64,000 bases of DNA from contig NC_084463.1 in the NCBI RefSeq assembly GCF_027409185.1, positions 117,218,133 through 117,282,132 on the forward strand. Direction: 5' to 3'. The notes under the pieces are model-generated. The model ran no database searches. It saw only the letters and a list, made by a program, of their open reading frames with translations, and was not told the DNA's origin. This document shows, one piece after another, positions 32,820 through 45,389 of this stretch; position 1 is the stretch's first letter, and each line of letters opens with the position of its first letter. The DNA comes from Cynocephalus volans. Its lineage: Eukaryota > Chordata > Mammalia > Dermoptera > Cynocephalidae. The position numbers and the translations under genes were made by a program.

Positions 32820-33235
32820 AAACATGTTTGTCCCTGACTTTGGTCCAAATAGCAAATGAAACAGTTCAAGCTTTAGAAGCCCAAGAGACCAGCGTAAATG
32901 TGTTGGTTAAAATGGCCCTAGATAATAAAATTGCCCTCAATTATTTATGGGCCTGCCAAAGTGAAATCTGTGCAATAGCTAATACATCTCATTGTAAATG
33001 CTGTGGGAAAAGTAGAATAATCAATTAGTCAAGAAAAAAGGCTTTTTATCCAAATTCATCTAAGTAATTCATGTGTCTTACTTTCCTGGTTGGGTCTAGG
33101 CCAATGAGAACACTGGATGTAAACTGGTTTTCAAATGTTTCTTGTGATATTAATCATATTTCTTGCCTTTCTCTGGCTCTGGTATCCAGTTGCTAACATG
33201 ATAACCCAATATCCAACAATAATACTTATTGAAAA
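32820..33235 (+). mobile_element. Endogenous retrovirus env (transmembrane subunit) fragment
   Basis: An open stretch (32828-33028) reads like the ectodomain of a gamma-type retroviral transmembrane Env subunit. It has a heptad-like Leu/Val segment, then DNKIALNYLWACQSEIC, then a Cys-rich CKCC end. Frames to about 33230 resemble the membrane-proximal part but are interrupted by stops and shifts. No surface subunit, gag, pol or LTR was recognised nearby. It is an ancient fragment, non-functional as a virus gene. Confidence 0.65.
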
Positions 33236-33239
33236 AGAA

Positions 33240-33710
33240 ACCAAAGCCTTTATGATTAGCCTGGATTCTGTTGTAGTTTGCAAAGGTGGCTCCAATTCTT
33301 GACCCTTCTGTGTCCATGTCTGTTGCCACATCACTTTCAAGTGCCCTTTGGTCATGGACTGTCCCTTGACATTGGGCTCAGTCATGTGACTTGCTTCAGC
33401 CAATATAATGAGATGGAAGTGGAGGCATGCCACTTCCTAGCCTAAGCCTTAAAAAGCCTTGTGAGTTTTCATTTGCTTTCTCTGTGCTTCTGACATTACT
33501 GAGAGAAGGACACATCCAGGGAGCCTGCTGGAGGATGAGAGACAGGAAGCAGAGCCAAGTCATCCTAGTGGCTCTAGTGGAGGCCAGCCTAGATCAGATG
33601 ACAGTCACTCACTTCCACATGAGCAAATCTAGCTGAGATCAGCAGAGCTGACAGAGCCAATTCTCAAATTCGAGAGAGATGTTTATTTTTAAAAAGCCAC
33701 CATTAGGCTG
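33240..33710. mobile_element. Degraded LTR- or DNA-transposon-like repeat
   Basis: agtttgcaaaggtggctcca, ctcagtcatgtgacttgct and ccagcctagatcagatgac are phrases common to an old mammalian interspersed repeat. I cannot name the family. No gene was recognised. Confidence 0.35.
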
Positions 33711-34144
33711 GCTTTTACACAGCAAAGCCCTACTGATATAGCTTCTCAGAAGGTGCACCTCAACGAGCAGGAGTGCGGTAGCTGTGGACATGTGCTGCTG
33801 AGACCCTCCACGAGAGCCTGCATGGGGAGTGCAGTCAGCTGACGTGCCCCAGATGCGGCTTCTCAGGGGTCTGCTGTCATGTTTGAGCTGAGGCCAGGGT
33901 CTCCCTGGACAGCTTCAGCCAATGACTGAGCAAGGCAGGAGCTCCCTGTTGGGGTGACTGAGACTTTCTCAGAGTTGTACTGTAGCCTGAGGCTTCTCCT
34001 ACTCAATCCTGCCTCATTCCTCCTGCCTCTCCCTTCACAGTCAGCCTGCATTGTGGTCACAAGGCTCTCCCCTCCTACTTCCTCTCCCCTTTATCTTGCA
34101 CAGGAATGACCTCTAATAACTCTTGTCATTCTAACTTCATCTAG

Positions 34145-34329
34145 AAAGCTGCTTTGCAGAAGACCCAAACCAACGCAAGGAGGGACTGAAGAATTATTAT
34201 GAGGAAGATGATGCATTCCTGGCTTATTCAAGATGGAGGAACCACCCGAAGGACATTGGCAGTTCTTACACAGAGACCACAAGGTTTCTCGGAGAATGGA
34301 TAAGCAGGTGGAATGACTTTTCCTCATGA
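34145..34329 (+). pseudogene. NCR3LG1: NCR3LG1 cytoplasmic tail exon
   Basis: After ttcatctag the phase-1 frame reads ESCFAEDPNQRKEGLKNYYE, then a charged segment ending NDFSS and TGA (34327-34329), about 61 residues. The frame is intact. It does not resemble the retroviral gag-derived tail of human B7-H6, so it may be the older cellular tail. Tyr residues are present (NYYE, SSYTE), but no canonical ITAM or ITIM is seen. The acceptor is rather weak. Confidence 0.6.
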
Positions 34330-34430
34330 CCCTGCTCAAGAGCCGACTGTTCAAGCTGCCTTCCTTGAGGAAGAGTGATTTTCATTCTACTTCCAGGATG
34401 GATGGGAAACCAAGGACACAGTAGGAATTT

Positions 34431-34436
34431 AATAAA
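34431..34436 (+). terminator. Poly(A) signal after NCR3LG1
   Basis: AATAAA about 100 bases after the tail-exon stop, followed by gaaagtcacag. It marks the likely 3' end of the NCR3LG1 transcript. Confidence 0.6.
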
Positions 34437-36163
34437 AACGAAAGTCACAGTCAGAACAGTATTGCATTTACTTCTCTCTGGGTTACCCTGAAGTTATACC
34501 TCCTCCCCAGTAATGATGGAATTATGAGAAAAGCTGGACTTGATCCGGTGAAAGTAAGGAGTGAACAGAGGCAGGGCTACCCAAAGTCTGGTTTGCTTCA
34601 GCTTGAGTGCTGATGGTCTGGGGAGGAGGAGTTTGGGGCATATTTGTGCTGCAAAGAAAAATATTTCATGAAAGGGAAGTATACAACTAACAGAAAAAGG
34701 TTAACTTGAGCCTGTGAGCTGAAGAAAACTTCTGAGTAGTGCTGACCTGTGCTATACACACGCACACTGTCACTTCTCCCAGTAAAGGAAATGAATTGTG
34801 GAGTTGCAAATGCACTTTGTATCACCCGTTCCACTCATTGGCATCAGTGCCCCGAAGGAACTGAGGTCAGGGGAAAGGCCAAAGTTCACACTACCATACC
34901 CAGGTTGGCCAGTCTAGGAAGTCTGCCCTTCATGTCACTCCAGAGTTGGGCCTGGCCAGAGTAGAAATAGAATAGGGTGTAGGTTACACCTGCTTCCCTT
35001 TCCATGCAGATAGACAACACCCTGTGCAGATGGGCCTGGCAGAGAGGCTGGCAGTAACCTAGATTCTAGTGCAACGAAACCTACCTCTAGTCCCAGTTCT
35101 GACTTTAATCCTCCCACTGTTCTTCCTTTCCCCAGATCTTTTCAAGTTGCAGTAGATCTGTTTTCTTCAGACCTGCCCCAGTTTGGGGTCAACATGACTT
35201 TGATGTGCAGAATTCATGTCTTCTTTTCCAAAGTCTTCTGCATGTCATCACATAACACCGAGTGTCTGATATCTGGGCATGGGGAGCCCGGAAACCTGTG
35301 GGGAGCCAGGGATACTCTCCTGTGATAGCAAGCTCCCTAGGAAAGTTCTCCCTAGAAAAAGATGTCAGGGAGGAGCTCAAGTGAGGGACAGAGCTGGAAG
35401 GATGCCACCTGTGGAGAGACAGTGGGTCCTATAGGCGCTGTAGGTGAGTCCTCTTCAGCAGAAAGGCCAGAGGTGCATGTTAGTGGGTCTGATGTGGCTG
35501 GAGATGTCAAATCCAAAGGCGTTAGACCTGGGCATGTATCCAGTATGGCTAGTGGGCTAGTTATTTCCAGACTAGCAAATAGTTTCACTACTGGAAAAGG
35601 GTGGCCTGGCTTTCCTCTCCTATAGAGCTCAGGACACATATCACACCATTGATATGAGCTGGGGACAGAGGGATGGCACATGAGCCCCATCAGGCTGCAT
35701 TGCCACCTGACTGTTTGGCGGGAAGAATAGCCTTGAATGTAAGGACCCAGTCTTCCTGCAAGAAGGGGCATGATGGAAGGCTCACCATGTATAAGGTCAG
35801 AGAAGTGCCAGTGAGGTCCCTCTGACTCCATGGTGTTTTGGCCATAATCTAGGTTGTCACTTAAAACAGCTGAGCCCACTGTCAGTCTCGAATCTGGGAC
35901 CTCAGGGAGGCCCAGGGGCTTCCTGGGTTACACTTTCCCTACTGTTCTTGGTCTGGCAGCAACTACCTCTTTGTGGTGAATTTGATACTTAGAGCATTGT
36001 GTAGTCCTACTAAAAGCTGGAGCTCAGGTCGCTGGGACTGTGTGGCAGGGGGAAGGAGCTAGGCTTGGGCATTAGACACACTCAGGTCCAAACCTTGGGC
36101 CTGCCACCTATTAGCTGTGAGATCTTAGCAAATCACCTCCTGTTATGAGATCTTAGCAGATTA
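34437..36163. other. Intergenic stretch
   Basis: No exon was recognised. The antisense open frame at 35352-35879 has no recognisable domain. A 31-bp tandem duplication (atgagatcttagcarattac type) lies at about 36118-36170. Confidence 0.45.
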
Positions 36164-36168
36164 CCTCC

Positions 36169-36518
36169 TGCTATAGACTATTTGTGTCCCCCTAAAATTC
36201 GTATGTTAAATCCTAATGCCCAAGGTGATGGTATTTGGAATCGGGGCCTTTGGGAGGTGATTAGGTCATGAGGGCTGAGCCCTGATAAATTGGATTAGTG
36301 CCCTTATAAAAAAGACCCCACAGAGATCCCTCGCACCTTTTGCCACATGAAATTACAGTGAAAAGGCAGTCATCTAAGAAGCAGGCCCTCGCCCAGACAC
36401 TGAATCTACTGGTACCTTGATCTTGGACTCCCCACCAGCCTCCCAAACTGCGAGAAATAAATTTTTGTTACTTATAAGCCACTCAGTTTATGGTATTTTG
36501 TTATAATGGACTAAGACA
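36169..36518 (+). mobile_element. MLT1/MaLR-type solo LTR
   Basis: Starts TGCTATAG, ends GACTAAGACA, flanked by cctcc (36164-36168 and 36519-36523). Internal landmarks: gtgtccccctaaaattcgta, cttgatcttggactcccc and gagaaataaa. Confidence 0.82.
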
Positions 36519-37024
36519 CCTCCACTTCTTATTCTGTTCCCTCATCTGTGATCTTGGAGACCAGCACTTCTCCTGCAGTACTGGTGGACCACAGGCGACA
36601 CATGGTACTTCCCTTCCCCTTTCCAGGGGGCCGGAAGTAGAGCCAGCTCTGCGCACAGGGTGTAGACTGGCTCGGACTGCTTCATCTGCTCTCATATGAC
36701 GACTAATGAAGTCCTGAAGGGAGAACAACAGAAACAAAATTTCATAGAAGTTTCAGCTGGGCCGAGTAGAGCTCAGGGGAGTGTCGTTCCCCAGTTTAGG
36801 CCTGTGCCTTAAAGAAAGGGTGCCCCCAAGTGGAGGTAGCATCATCAGTGGGAAGAAACGCATGGGGTGTAGTGGCACGGAGGGCTTTGTCTAGCTGCCC
36901 CTCCATGGCTGGAACATTCTAGCTCCTCCCTAAGTTAAGCCTTAAGACTGGGTGGGGGTCTCTCTTAGAGATGGAGGAAAGCCTAGGACCAGTAGCCCAA
37001 TTTTCTGGGATCAGGTACTTCTCT

Positions 37025-37047
37025 GTGGCCAGCAGGTGGCGCTGAGC
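37025..37047 (+). promoter_or_regulatory. CTCF-like motif 1
   Basis: CCAGCAGGTGGCGCTGAG fits the CTCF core consensus. An identical 23-base copy in the same orientation lies at 38639-38661. Candidate insulator sites between NCR3LG1 and KCNJ11. Confidence 0.6.
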
Positions 37048-38240
37048 CCCAGTTCTACAGTCTCCAGGCTCACTGTCCCCAGCAGCTTAAAGTCAGTGAG
37101 GGCTGGAAGGTTACTCTGGACGGGGCCCCAAGGGTGGTGCTGCCCAGAGGCACCTCATGAGTGAGTCTGGCCTCTCCCCTTGGCCTTAAGGACAGCCAAG
37201 CTGAGTCCCAAGAACCAGGCCCCTAAAACCCTGGGCTGACTCTGAGTAGCTCTTTACTCTTCTCTCTCTAAACCAGAAGTGGGTCAGCTCTGTAAGGAAG
37301 GGAATCAGTGCTGGGAGACTGCGTGGGTGCAGGGAGAGGGCAGCTTAGAGCTCAGACCAGCAGCAGCAACTCCCTGGCCCTGAAGGCCCTGCCTCTGGAG
37401 CAGCCTGCAACAGACCCTCATTGGTCTGGCTTAAGTCCTGTCTGCAGGCCTCATACATGTAGCGATAGCCCTGCCTTGTTGTACCATACTTCATCCATCT
37501 GTCCATCATTCGTTTGTTCATTCATTCAGCACCTACTCAGTGCCAAGCACAGTGCTGAGTCAGACACAGTCCTCCTGATCTCAAGAAGCCACAGGCTTGG
37601 GGATGGGGAGACAGACCCATAAACATAGGCAAAAAGAGAATGCCCATAGCATAGAGGAGGGAAGGGACCATCTCCTTCCAGAAAAATCAGAGAAGCCTTC
37701 AATGAGGCATCATTTGGCCTGAACTTTTATGGATTTCAAACAGATGTCAATGAGGCCTGGCCAGTCCAGGCAAAGGGAATAACATAAGCAAAGGCTTGGA
37801 GGTAGGGAGATCAATGTTATGGGCAAGGAAGGGATAGTGAGGCAGCCAGGGAAGCAGGTGGGTGGGTGTACTGAGTCCTGGCAAGAGAACTGAGGACTGT
37901 AAGGCTGGAGAGGCAGCCAAAGCCTGAAGTGGCTGGCTAAGAAGTCCAGCCTTGCCCCCGAAGCTGATGGGAAACTACTGAAGGTATTTCACAAAGGAGG
38001 AGAATTCCAACCCCTCTAAGACCACTCTGGTGGCTGCGTGACAGAGGGACTGCAGGAGGTGACATGGAGGCAAGCAGACCAGGTAACAGGTGTCACCACA
38101 GCCCCTGTAATCATGGTCTGAGCTGGGACGGACACTGTGAAGTAAGAAAGGCCAGGTGAAGAAACACATCACCGAGGGGAAATGTAAAAGCACCTTCTCT
38201 CAATGTTTGCTTGGTCAGTTTTTTCATGTGGCTAATTCAA
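37048..38240. other. Intergenic stretch
   Basis: Some MIR or L2-like phrases (tcattcagcacctactcagt near 37520). No exon was recognised. Confidence 0.4.
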
Positions 38241-38244
38241 CAGC

Positions 38245-38465
38245 AATCACAATAGTTAACATTTATTGAGCACTTATTACAGACCGGGCACTTAAGCATT
38301 TTTCATGTTTTTCACTTACTCCCACAACAATTCTATGAGGTAGGTACTATTAATGCCCTCATTTTATAGATGAGGCAGCCAAGACATAGCTTGTTACCTG
38401 ACCGTATTGTCCTATAGCTAGAGCCAAGATTTAAGCCCAGGCATTTGGCTTGAGAGCTCATGCCC
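38245..38465. mobile_element. MIR element
   Basis: taacatttattgagcactta, attctatgaggtaggtacta and cctcattttatagatgaggc are textbook MIR sequence. Confidence 0.8.
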
Positions 38466-38638
38466 CAATCCCTACACTAATGCCTACGACAGCCTTGCCC
38501 CTCTCCCTGAGCTCCCAGCTTTCCAGCAGAGCCCCAGGAATGGAGGCAGGGCGCAGGGCTGTAAAGCCTGCTGGGTGCCCAAAAGTTGAGATGGCTACAG
38601 ATGCTGGCAGTGTTGGGCCACCTGAGGCAGAAGGGGAA

Positions 38639-38661
38639 GTGGCCAGCAGGTGGCGCTGAGC
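38639..38661 (+). promoter_or_regulatory. CTCF-like motif 2
   Basis: Same 23 bases as 37025-37047, with core CCAGCAGGTGGCGCTGAG, 1.6 kb downstream and about 0.2 kb beyond the likely KCNJ11 3' end. Confidence 0.6.
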
Positions 38662-38814
38662 TGGGGAGAAGGAGCCAACAGCAGGTCCCTTTCCTGGCCT
38701 CCCTGCTAGGGTCCATGGCACCTCCTGAACGTGGGGTGGCAGCTGCCGGCCCCTGCCCTTCCTTTCCACCAGCGCGCTCGCTGCCTCCCCAGCAAAAACA
38801 GCCCAGAGTTTAGG

Positions 38815-39770
38815 TCGTGAAGGGGGAGGTTTTATTGACAACGGAGAAGGCAGAATTCTGGGCATGTACACGCAGCACCACTCCAGGAGTCCAGGCTCGA
38901 GTCAAGCTGTCAGGACAAAGGGCTTCTTCACTTCAGGGACCTTACCCACCCCCACCATCCTGAACTTTCCAATACCTCTTTTTCCAGCAACCCAAAGACT
39001 GTCCTTCCATCCCCCACAGCCACATTTTGGACAAAGTGAGTGGTAGCCACCGGTGAGGAGCCCAGACCAGAGTTTGGTCTCAGGTCCATCATGTGTGGTG
39101 GCCATAGGACCCCTCTCCTCAGCCTCTCTCTGCCTGGCATGTCAGTGTCTGCCCCAGCCCACCCCAGCCCCCCTCCGCTTCCCTGGCCTGAGCCTGCCCT
39201 GCGAAGGGGAGCCTGCAGCTCCAATCCTCCAGCTGGAATATGCTTTCTCATCAACTGCCCTCCCTGGCTGGCCAGGCCCTCCCCTTAGCCCATCACTTTT
39301 TCAGGGAGCAAGGGGGGCTGGGGCCTGACCACAGGCATTTCTTCGGGCCACAGAAACAGAGCAGCAGACCCCCAACTTGGGGATTATTCTTCCCTGGCCA
39401 CCTGCCCAGCTTGTGGCCGGTCAATCATGGAGCCCAGGACTGGCTGGAGACCCAGGTTTAGGGCTCGGCACTTACCACAGCCTCACCTGCCTTGGATGGG
39501 GGTGTTGGGGAGGGAGATGGGCGAGCCAGTCCTGAGACGGGGCTGGGAGGAGGAGGGACAAAAATAACCTGGTACATGCTCCTGCCGAGGCCAGAAATAG
39601 CGTAGTGACAAGTGCCTTGTAACTCCCTGGGTGAGCAGCAGTGGGGAGCTGAGCTGAGGAGGGTCCAGCCTCACACCAGACTCTGGCCAGCCGAGGAGCA
39701 CACACCCTACATACCATAGCACACTGCTGGTGTGCACACAGCACGTGTGGGGGCCCTGAGGGACCATGGC
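38815..39770 (-). other. KCNJ11: KCNJ11 3' UTR
   Basis: Follows the KCNJ11 stop on the minus strand and ends near an AATAAA (38831-38836 as tttatt on +). Open frames in it are shadows of UTR. The end is estimated from the hexamer only. Confidence 0.6.
38831..38836 (-). terminator. KCNJ11 poly(A) signal (candidate)
   Basis: AATAAA on the minus strand in a purine-rich context (minus strand gtcAATAAAacc), about 0.94 kb past the KCNJ11 stop. Confidence 0.6.
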
Positions 39771-41003
<1,233 letters not shown>

Positions 41004-41379
41004 TCACCCTGGGCCGCCCCCACCAGCCTTCTCCTCACCTCCACCTGGATCCTGCTTATATCAGCTGCCTCACACTTCAGCCCACCTGCCCATTGCTTGG
41101 CCAGCCCCCGACCCTGCCTGCTCTCCACCTGGCTCTGGGTCCCAGCCTTGCTGTCCTCCACCAGCTGACCACCCCTGGGCCTCCCTCTAAGACCTGTTCT
41201 CTCCACACAGCCTTCCTTCTCAACCCACCCCAGAACTATCCAGACCTCACACAACCTCCCCCCGTGTCTCCCGCCTCACCCTTTTCGGCCCCCAGCTCCC
41301 CTCCAAGCTCCAGCTTCACGTCCTGACCATTCCCAGCCTCCCCTCCAGGTATGCCCCCTATCTGTTACCCCACCCGGCC

Positions 41380-41900
41380 AGTAGCGTCCCCGCCGCTCTT
41401 CGGATCCCTCTCCAGCTCTCGTCCTCTCTGTCTCCTTGGGATCCTGCGCCCTCCGGAGTCACCAACCCACCCGGCTCAACTCCGAATCCCCTTGCCCCCC
41501 GCGCGACCTGGCCGGGCTCGCTCCAGTCTCGGCCTCCCGGCTCCGCGCCGGCCGCACGCGCCCCGGCGCCAAGGCCCCCGCCCGCCGCTCCGTCCCTGCC
41601 CCTCCCGCTCGTCGCTGCTGCACCTGCTCCTGCTCCTCAAGCCGCAGCCGTCGCCTCCCCGCCCCCTCCTGCCGCCCGGCTGCTCGCGGCTGGCGGTCCT
41701 CCGGTCCGTCCGTCGGACTGAGGGTCCGCGGAGACCGACCGGTGCAAGGTGGGGGTAGAAGACTGCGAGCGGGGGGCGCCCGAGGAGCGGAGTGGGGGCC
41801 CGGGGCCGCCAGGGGGAGCCCGACCTGTTCCTGAGCAGGACGGGGGAGGGCACAGGCGCAAACCCCGCCCCTCGCCGTCTCTTCTCGGCTCCCCCTTTCC
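41380..41900 (-). promoter_or_regulatory. CpG-rich KCNJ11 upstream region
   Basis: About 500 bp of very GC-rich sequence with frequent CpG (for example ccggcgccaaggcccccgcc) lies 0.4-1.0 kb upstream of the KCNJ11 ATG. No TATA box is obvious. It fits a CpG-island promoter and a 5' UTR exon for KCNJ11 on the minus strand. A CTCF-like gccgccagggggagcc lies at about 41806-41821. Open frames here are shadows of GC-rich DNA. Confidence 0.65.
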
Positions 41901-44320
41901 TGCTTGGGACTCAGAGTCTGGCCTTGGTGGGTTGTCCAATCCGATGGACTCAAAGAGGTTCCTTCTGTGCTCACTCTGAAATTGGGACGGGGGGAGGGAG
42001 CCGGGACCTGCCCTCCCAGTCAAAGGGACCGAATCCCCTGTCGCCCTGCATCCCCTCCTCCATTTTTCCCATCCGCAGTTGGGGCAATATTAGCCTCTCG
42101 AGCAGCACTGGGATTTGCGGGTTCCCAGGGAAAGGAGGCACCAAGAGGCGCCGCCACCAATCCGAGGGTTAGGGGAGATTAGGTGGCCCGAGGACTTCTC
42201 AGCTGACCGCTTCTTCCCTTTGGGGGATGCTCTTAGTCCTTTCTCAGTCTTGGATCCTTTGAGAATATGCTGAAAGCTCAGACTTCTTTCCTATTTTTTT
42301 TTTTTTTAAGTACCGTAGTAGGTGTAGGAGCACAGTTTAACATCTACTGCAGAGAATGTTGGGTGCTGCAGCCCAGAAGCCTGGGCAGCTCCATCTACTC
42401 GGTCATGACCACCCTCAGCCCCACCTCTGCATTTTAAAGAGGGGCTGAGCTCCTGGCACCTGCTTTACACTTCCTCACACCTGTAGCCTGATTTCTTCCA
42501 CCTCAGGTAATGGGAGGTATCTGGGTCTGAGTGGCTGTGTTAGGGCTGGTTTGGACACTGGGAGAGTCAGGCTCTTGGCCTGGATATGGGTGGTGTTTCT
42601 GTTGTAGGCATCAAACTAGGGTTGCTGTGTTGCTTGGCCCCCAAGTTCTCAGCTGGGATGGAAAGCCTGCTAGGTCTCTGTTATTGGAACAGGAATGGCT
42701 TCACCCCTTCTCTGGGGCTCAGATCCTTATGGAGGAACCCCTGATCCATATGTGGCCATTTGTTGGACTGGGGGCTTGAGGAAGGGACTGGAAAGATAGG
42801 ATCAGTGGGGATGTAGGCCACAGTGGGGCGGGGCATGAATTCCATATTGAGTTTTCCTCTTTCTCTCGCATAACCACCTGTAGGCTGAGTGAACACTGCT
42901 ACAAAGGGTACGTGTGATCTTGGGCCATATTAACAGAGGTACGGTGCCTATGGTGGGGCGGGGAAAACAGGATGACTAGAGTGGGAAGCTCAGGAAGACG
43001 GGATTTCATGGGAAACCTCTGAGGCAACTACAGCTGTTCAGCCATCAGAAAAGGACGCTTGAAGAACCCCCAGAAAATTTGGGTACCATTGCAGAAACCC
43101 CTGGGGATGAAGGAGGATGGACAAGTAGTTTTGCATAGCCCAAAGGCTAGAACCAGGACACTGAGAACAGAGGCAGGCTTTGATTTCACATATGAGAGTC
43201 AGTTCTGGTAACAATAACCTGAAATGACCCACATCTGTGTGGTATCCAAGTCCGGTCAGGGTTGGTGGACCATCAGGGATGCTATAGAGGGATTTGGGCC
43301 AGGATGGCCTTGGGCATCCCTGCAAGACTTCACTGTAGGCCCTGCCCTGCCCCTTCTGCTTCCCTTCAATCTCTTGGAGTGTGGTGGGCTTGTGGAGGGT
43401 GTGTGTGGGGGGGTAGAGTCCTCTTCTCTCACCCCTGGCTCTGCTCCTGGGAGACTCCACAGTGGAGAGAGATGCTGGACCTCCAGAGGCATCTCAGAGC
43501 TGGAAAGGCCAGTCTCTGCCTTAGTTATACCCTGCCCCTCCCTTCCAGGAGCATGAATACCCTACCCAAACGTCTCAGCCTCTTGCTCGGCTCTATCCTG
43601 TACTTGCTTATACTCATGTCTCCCAAACACTGCATTGTCAGGTCTCTTTCTTGCTCAAAAAGCTTCTCCACTTTCCTTTTACCCATAGGCTTATCCCACA
43701 CTCCTTGTCCTGGTGTTTGAGGCTCTCTGATCTGATACCCTCCTTGCTGCCCTCATCTCCCTCCCCCTCCCTGACCAACCAACACTCCTAACTCACTTCC
43801 ACTATCACTTTTTAGCTCCCACTGCCCCCTCACCGCACCTTTTTCTCTAACTCCCTGCCTGTTCAATTCCTACCCCTCCCATGCCCAGCTCAAATCCTGC
43901 CTTTCCCAGGCAGCCTGCCCAACTTCACAGAGCTCTCCCTTTATGAGTTTCTCTGGCTCCTGGAACATCCAGAAGGGTCTGTGCTGGGCTCCCCTCCAAT
44001 TACTGGTGAGTTTCCCTTATGTTGTGTGGCTCTGACCCCCTTGCAGCCAAGAGTAACTGAGGCCCCAGACTCCTAGTTTGCACCATAGGGCCTGGTACAG
44101 CCAGTACTGCAAGCAATATGTAAATGATAATAAAATGACATGTAAATGAGCACCTGCCATTTCTTGGCTGATAGCAAGTGTGTACTCCTGTTTTGTGATG
44201 CAGATGGAGTCAGGACAGCTGTTGTTTTGATCACCCTGGTGTCTGGCCCCATCATCTCCCAGCCACCACCTGCCTGACTTGTGGCACATGCACTGTGCTT
44301 TCTCTCTGAAGGACCACGCT
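41901..44320. other. KCNJ11-ABCC8 intergenic region
   Basis: No exon was recognised. It holds a T-run at 42295-42308 and L2-like phrases around 43560-44000. Any ABCC8-KCNJ11 readthrough or enhancer here cannot be seen by eye. Confidence 0.5.
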
Positions 44321-44329
44321 TCTCCCACT

Positions 44330-44760
44330 TCTAAATGCCTCTGCTTGGGGGACAGAGATGGTGACATGTGGTCCAGGCATAGCCACTCAGTACATTCCAG
44401 CCCTCTGACTACAGTGATTGGGTCGGGGTGGAGAAGTGATCCAGGTTGCTCCATGGAGATTTGCTCCTGAGATTTTTGCTGAAACTATTGGTCAGGAGCA
44501 TCTCTTTTTCCTCTTGGGTTGCCCTGGGGCAGGATGTAAGCTGGAGCTGCTATTGGCCATCTGTCATCAGGAAGAGAGGAAAATGGAACCCAGAAATGGA
44601 GACCCTTCCCTGATGTCAAACACCTGGATCCAGCCATGCTTGAAGTAGTATACTTCTGGCCTTTTTAGTCACATACCACAATAAATTAAAGTTTTGGTTT
44701 AAACCACTTCGAGTTGGGTTCCTGTCATTTGCAACAGCAATAGTGCTAATCAAGAGTATC
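44330..44760 (+). mobile_element. Old LTR-type repeat
   Basis: gcatctctttttcctcttgg, ctgctattggccatctgtca, gatccagccatgcttgaagt and gagttgggttcctgtcattt match the repeat at 59310-59805 in order, so they are two copies of one dispersed family. Confidence 0.6.
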
Positions 44761-44871
44761 TAGGCCCCACAATTTAAATCAAGAATTAAAGTGAGAAGGA
44801 AGAGGACCAGGTTGTATGGAGATCTTATCTGATGAGGTCATCATGAAAGCACTATCACCCTTGTTATGGAC

Positions 44872-45243
44872 TGACTTGTGTGTCTCCCCCCCCCCATTCA
44901 CATGCTGAAGCCCTAACCCCCAATGTAACTGCATTTGGAGATAGGGCCTGTGAGGAGGTAATTAAAGCTCAGTGAAGGTATGAGGTGGAGCTCTAATCCA
45001 ATATACTGGTGTTCTTATAAGAGTGTGGGGGGACACCAGGGATTCATGTGCATGGAGGGAAGACCATGTGAGGACACAGTGAGAAGGTAGTTGTCTATAA
45101 GCTGAGGAGAGAGGCCTCAGGAGAAACCAATCTTGCTAACACCTTAAGCTTGGACTCCAAGCCTCCAGAACTGTGAGTAATAAATGTCTGTTGTTAAAGC
45201 CTCCCAGTCTGTGGTATTTTGTTATGGCAGCCCAAGCTGACCA
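44872..45243 (+). mobile_element. MLT1/MaLR-type LTR
   Basis: tgttatggactgacttgtgt at the start, then gaagaccatgtgaggacaca, gcctccagaactgtgagtaa and cagcccaagctgacca, diagnostic of this LTR class. Confidence 0.78.
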
Positions 45244-45389
45244 CTACGGCCTTCATTTCATGGACAAGGAACATGCTTTTGCCCACGCTCACACAGCTTC
45301 TTCAGGAATGCCCAATGCCAAGGACAAGCTGGCGCCACTGCACCCACAGTCCACTGCCAGCCCCTGCCCACCAGACCCAGGCCCTCTGG

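Larger units (their letters stand above)
20032..34450 (+). pseudogene. NCR3LG1: NCR3LG1 (B7-H6), disabled copy
   Basis: Four exons match NCR3LG1 in order and phase: IgV (20032-20379), IgC (30751-31076), transmembrane (32269-32352) and cytoplasmic tail (34145-34329), then a poly(A) signal at 34431. In human this gene encodes B7-H6, a stress-induced surface ligand of the NK activating receptor NKp30, and it lies between NUCB2 and KCNJ11 exactly as here. The IgV exon carries an in-frame TAG (20343-20345), and the IgC exon has a 1-base deletion that brings in TGA at 30876-30878. No signal-peptide exon was recognised upstream. A soluble truncated product from the first stop, or sequencing error, cannot be excluded, but two independent lesions favour a pseudogene. 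Confidence 0.85.

Noticed and set aside
32828-33028. 66-codon plus-strand frame considered as an extra NCR3LG1 exon
   Set aside because: It resembles a retroviral transmembrane Env ectodomain, and no matching splice sites in phase were found.
41351-42182. Many GC-rich frames on both strands
   Set aside because: CpG-island composition with few stops. No recognisable protein and no conserved motif.
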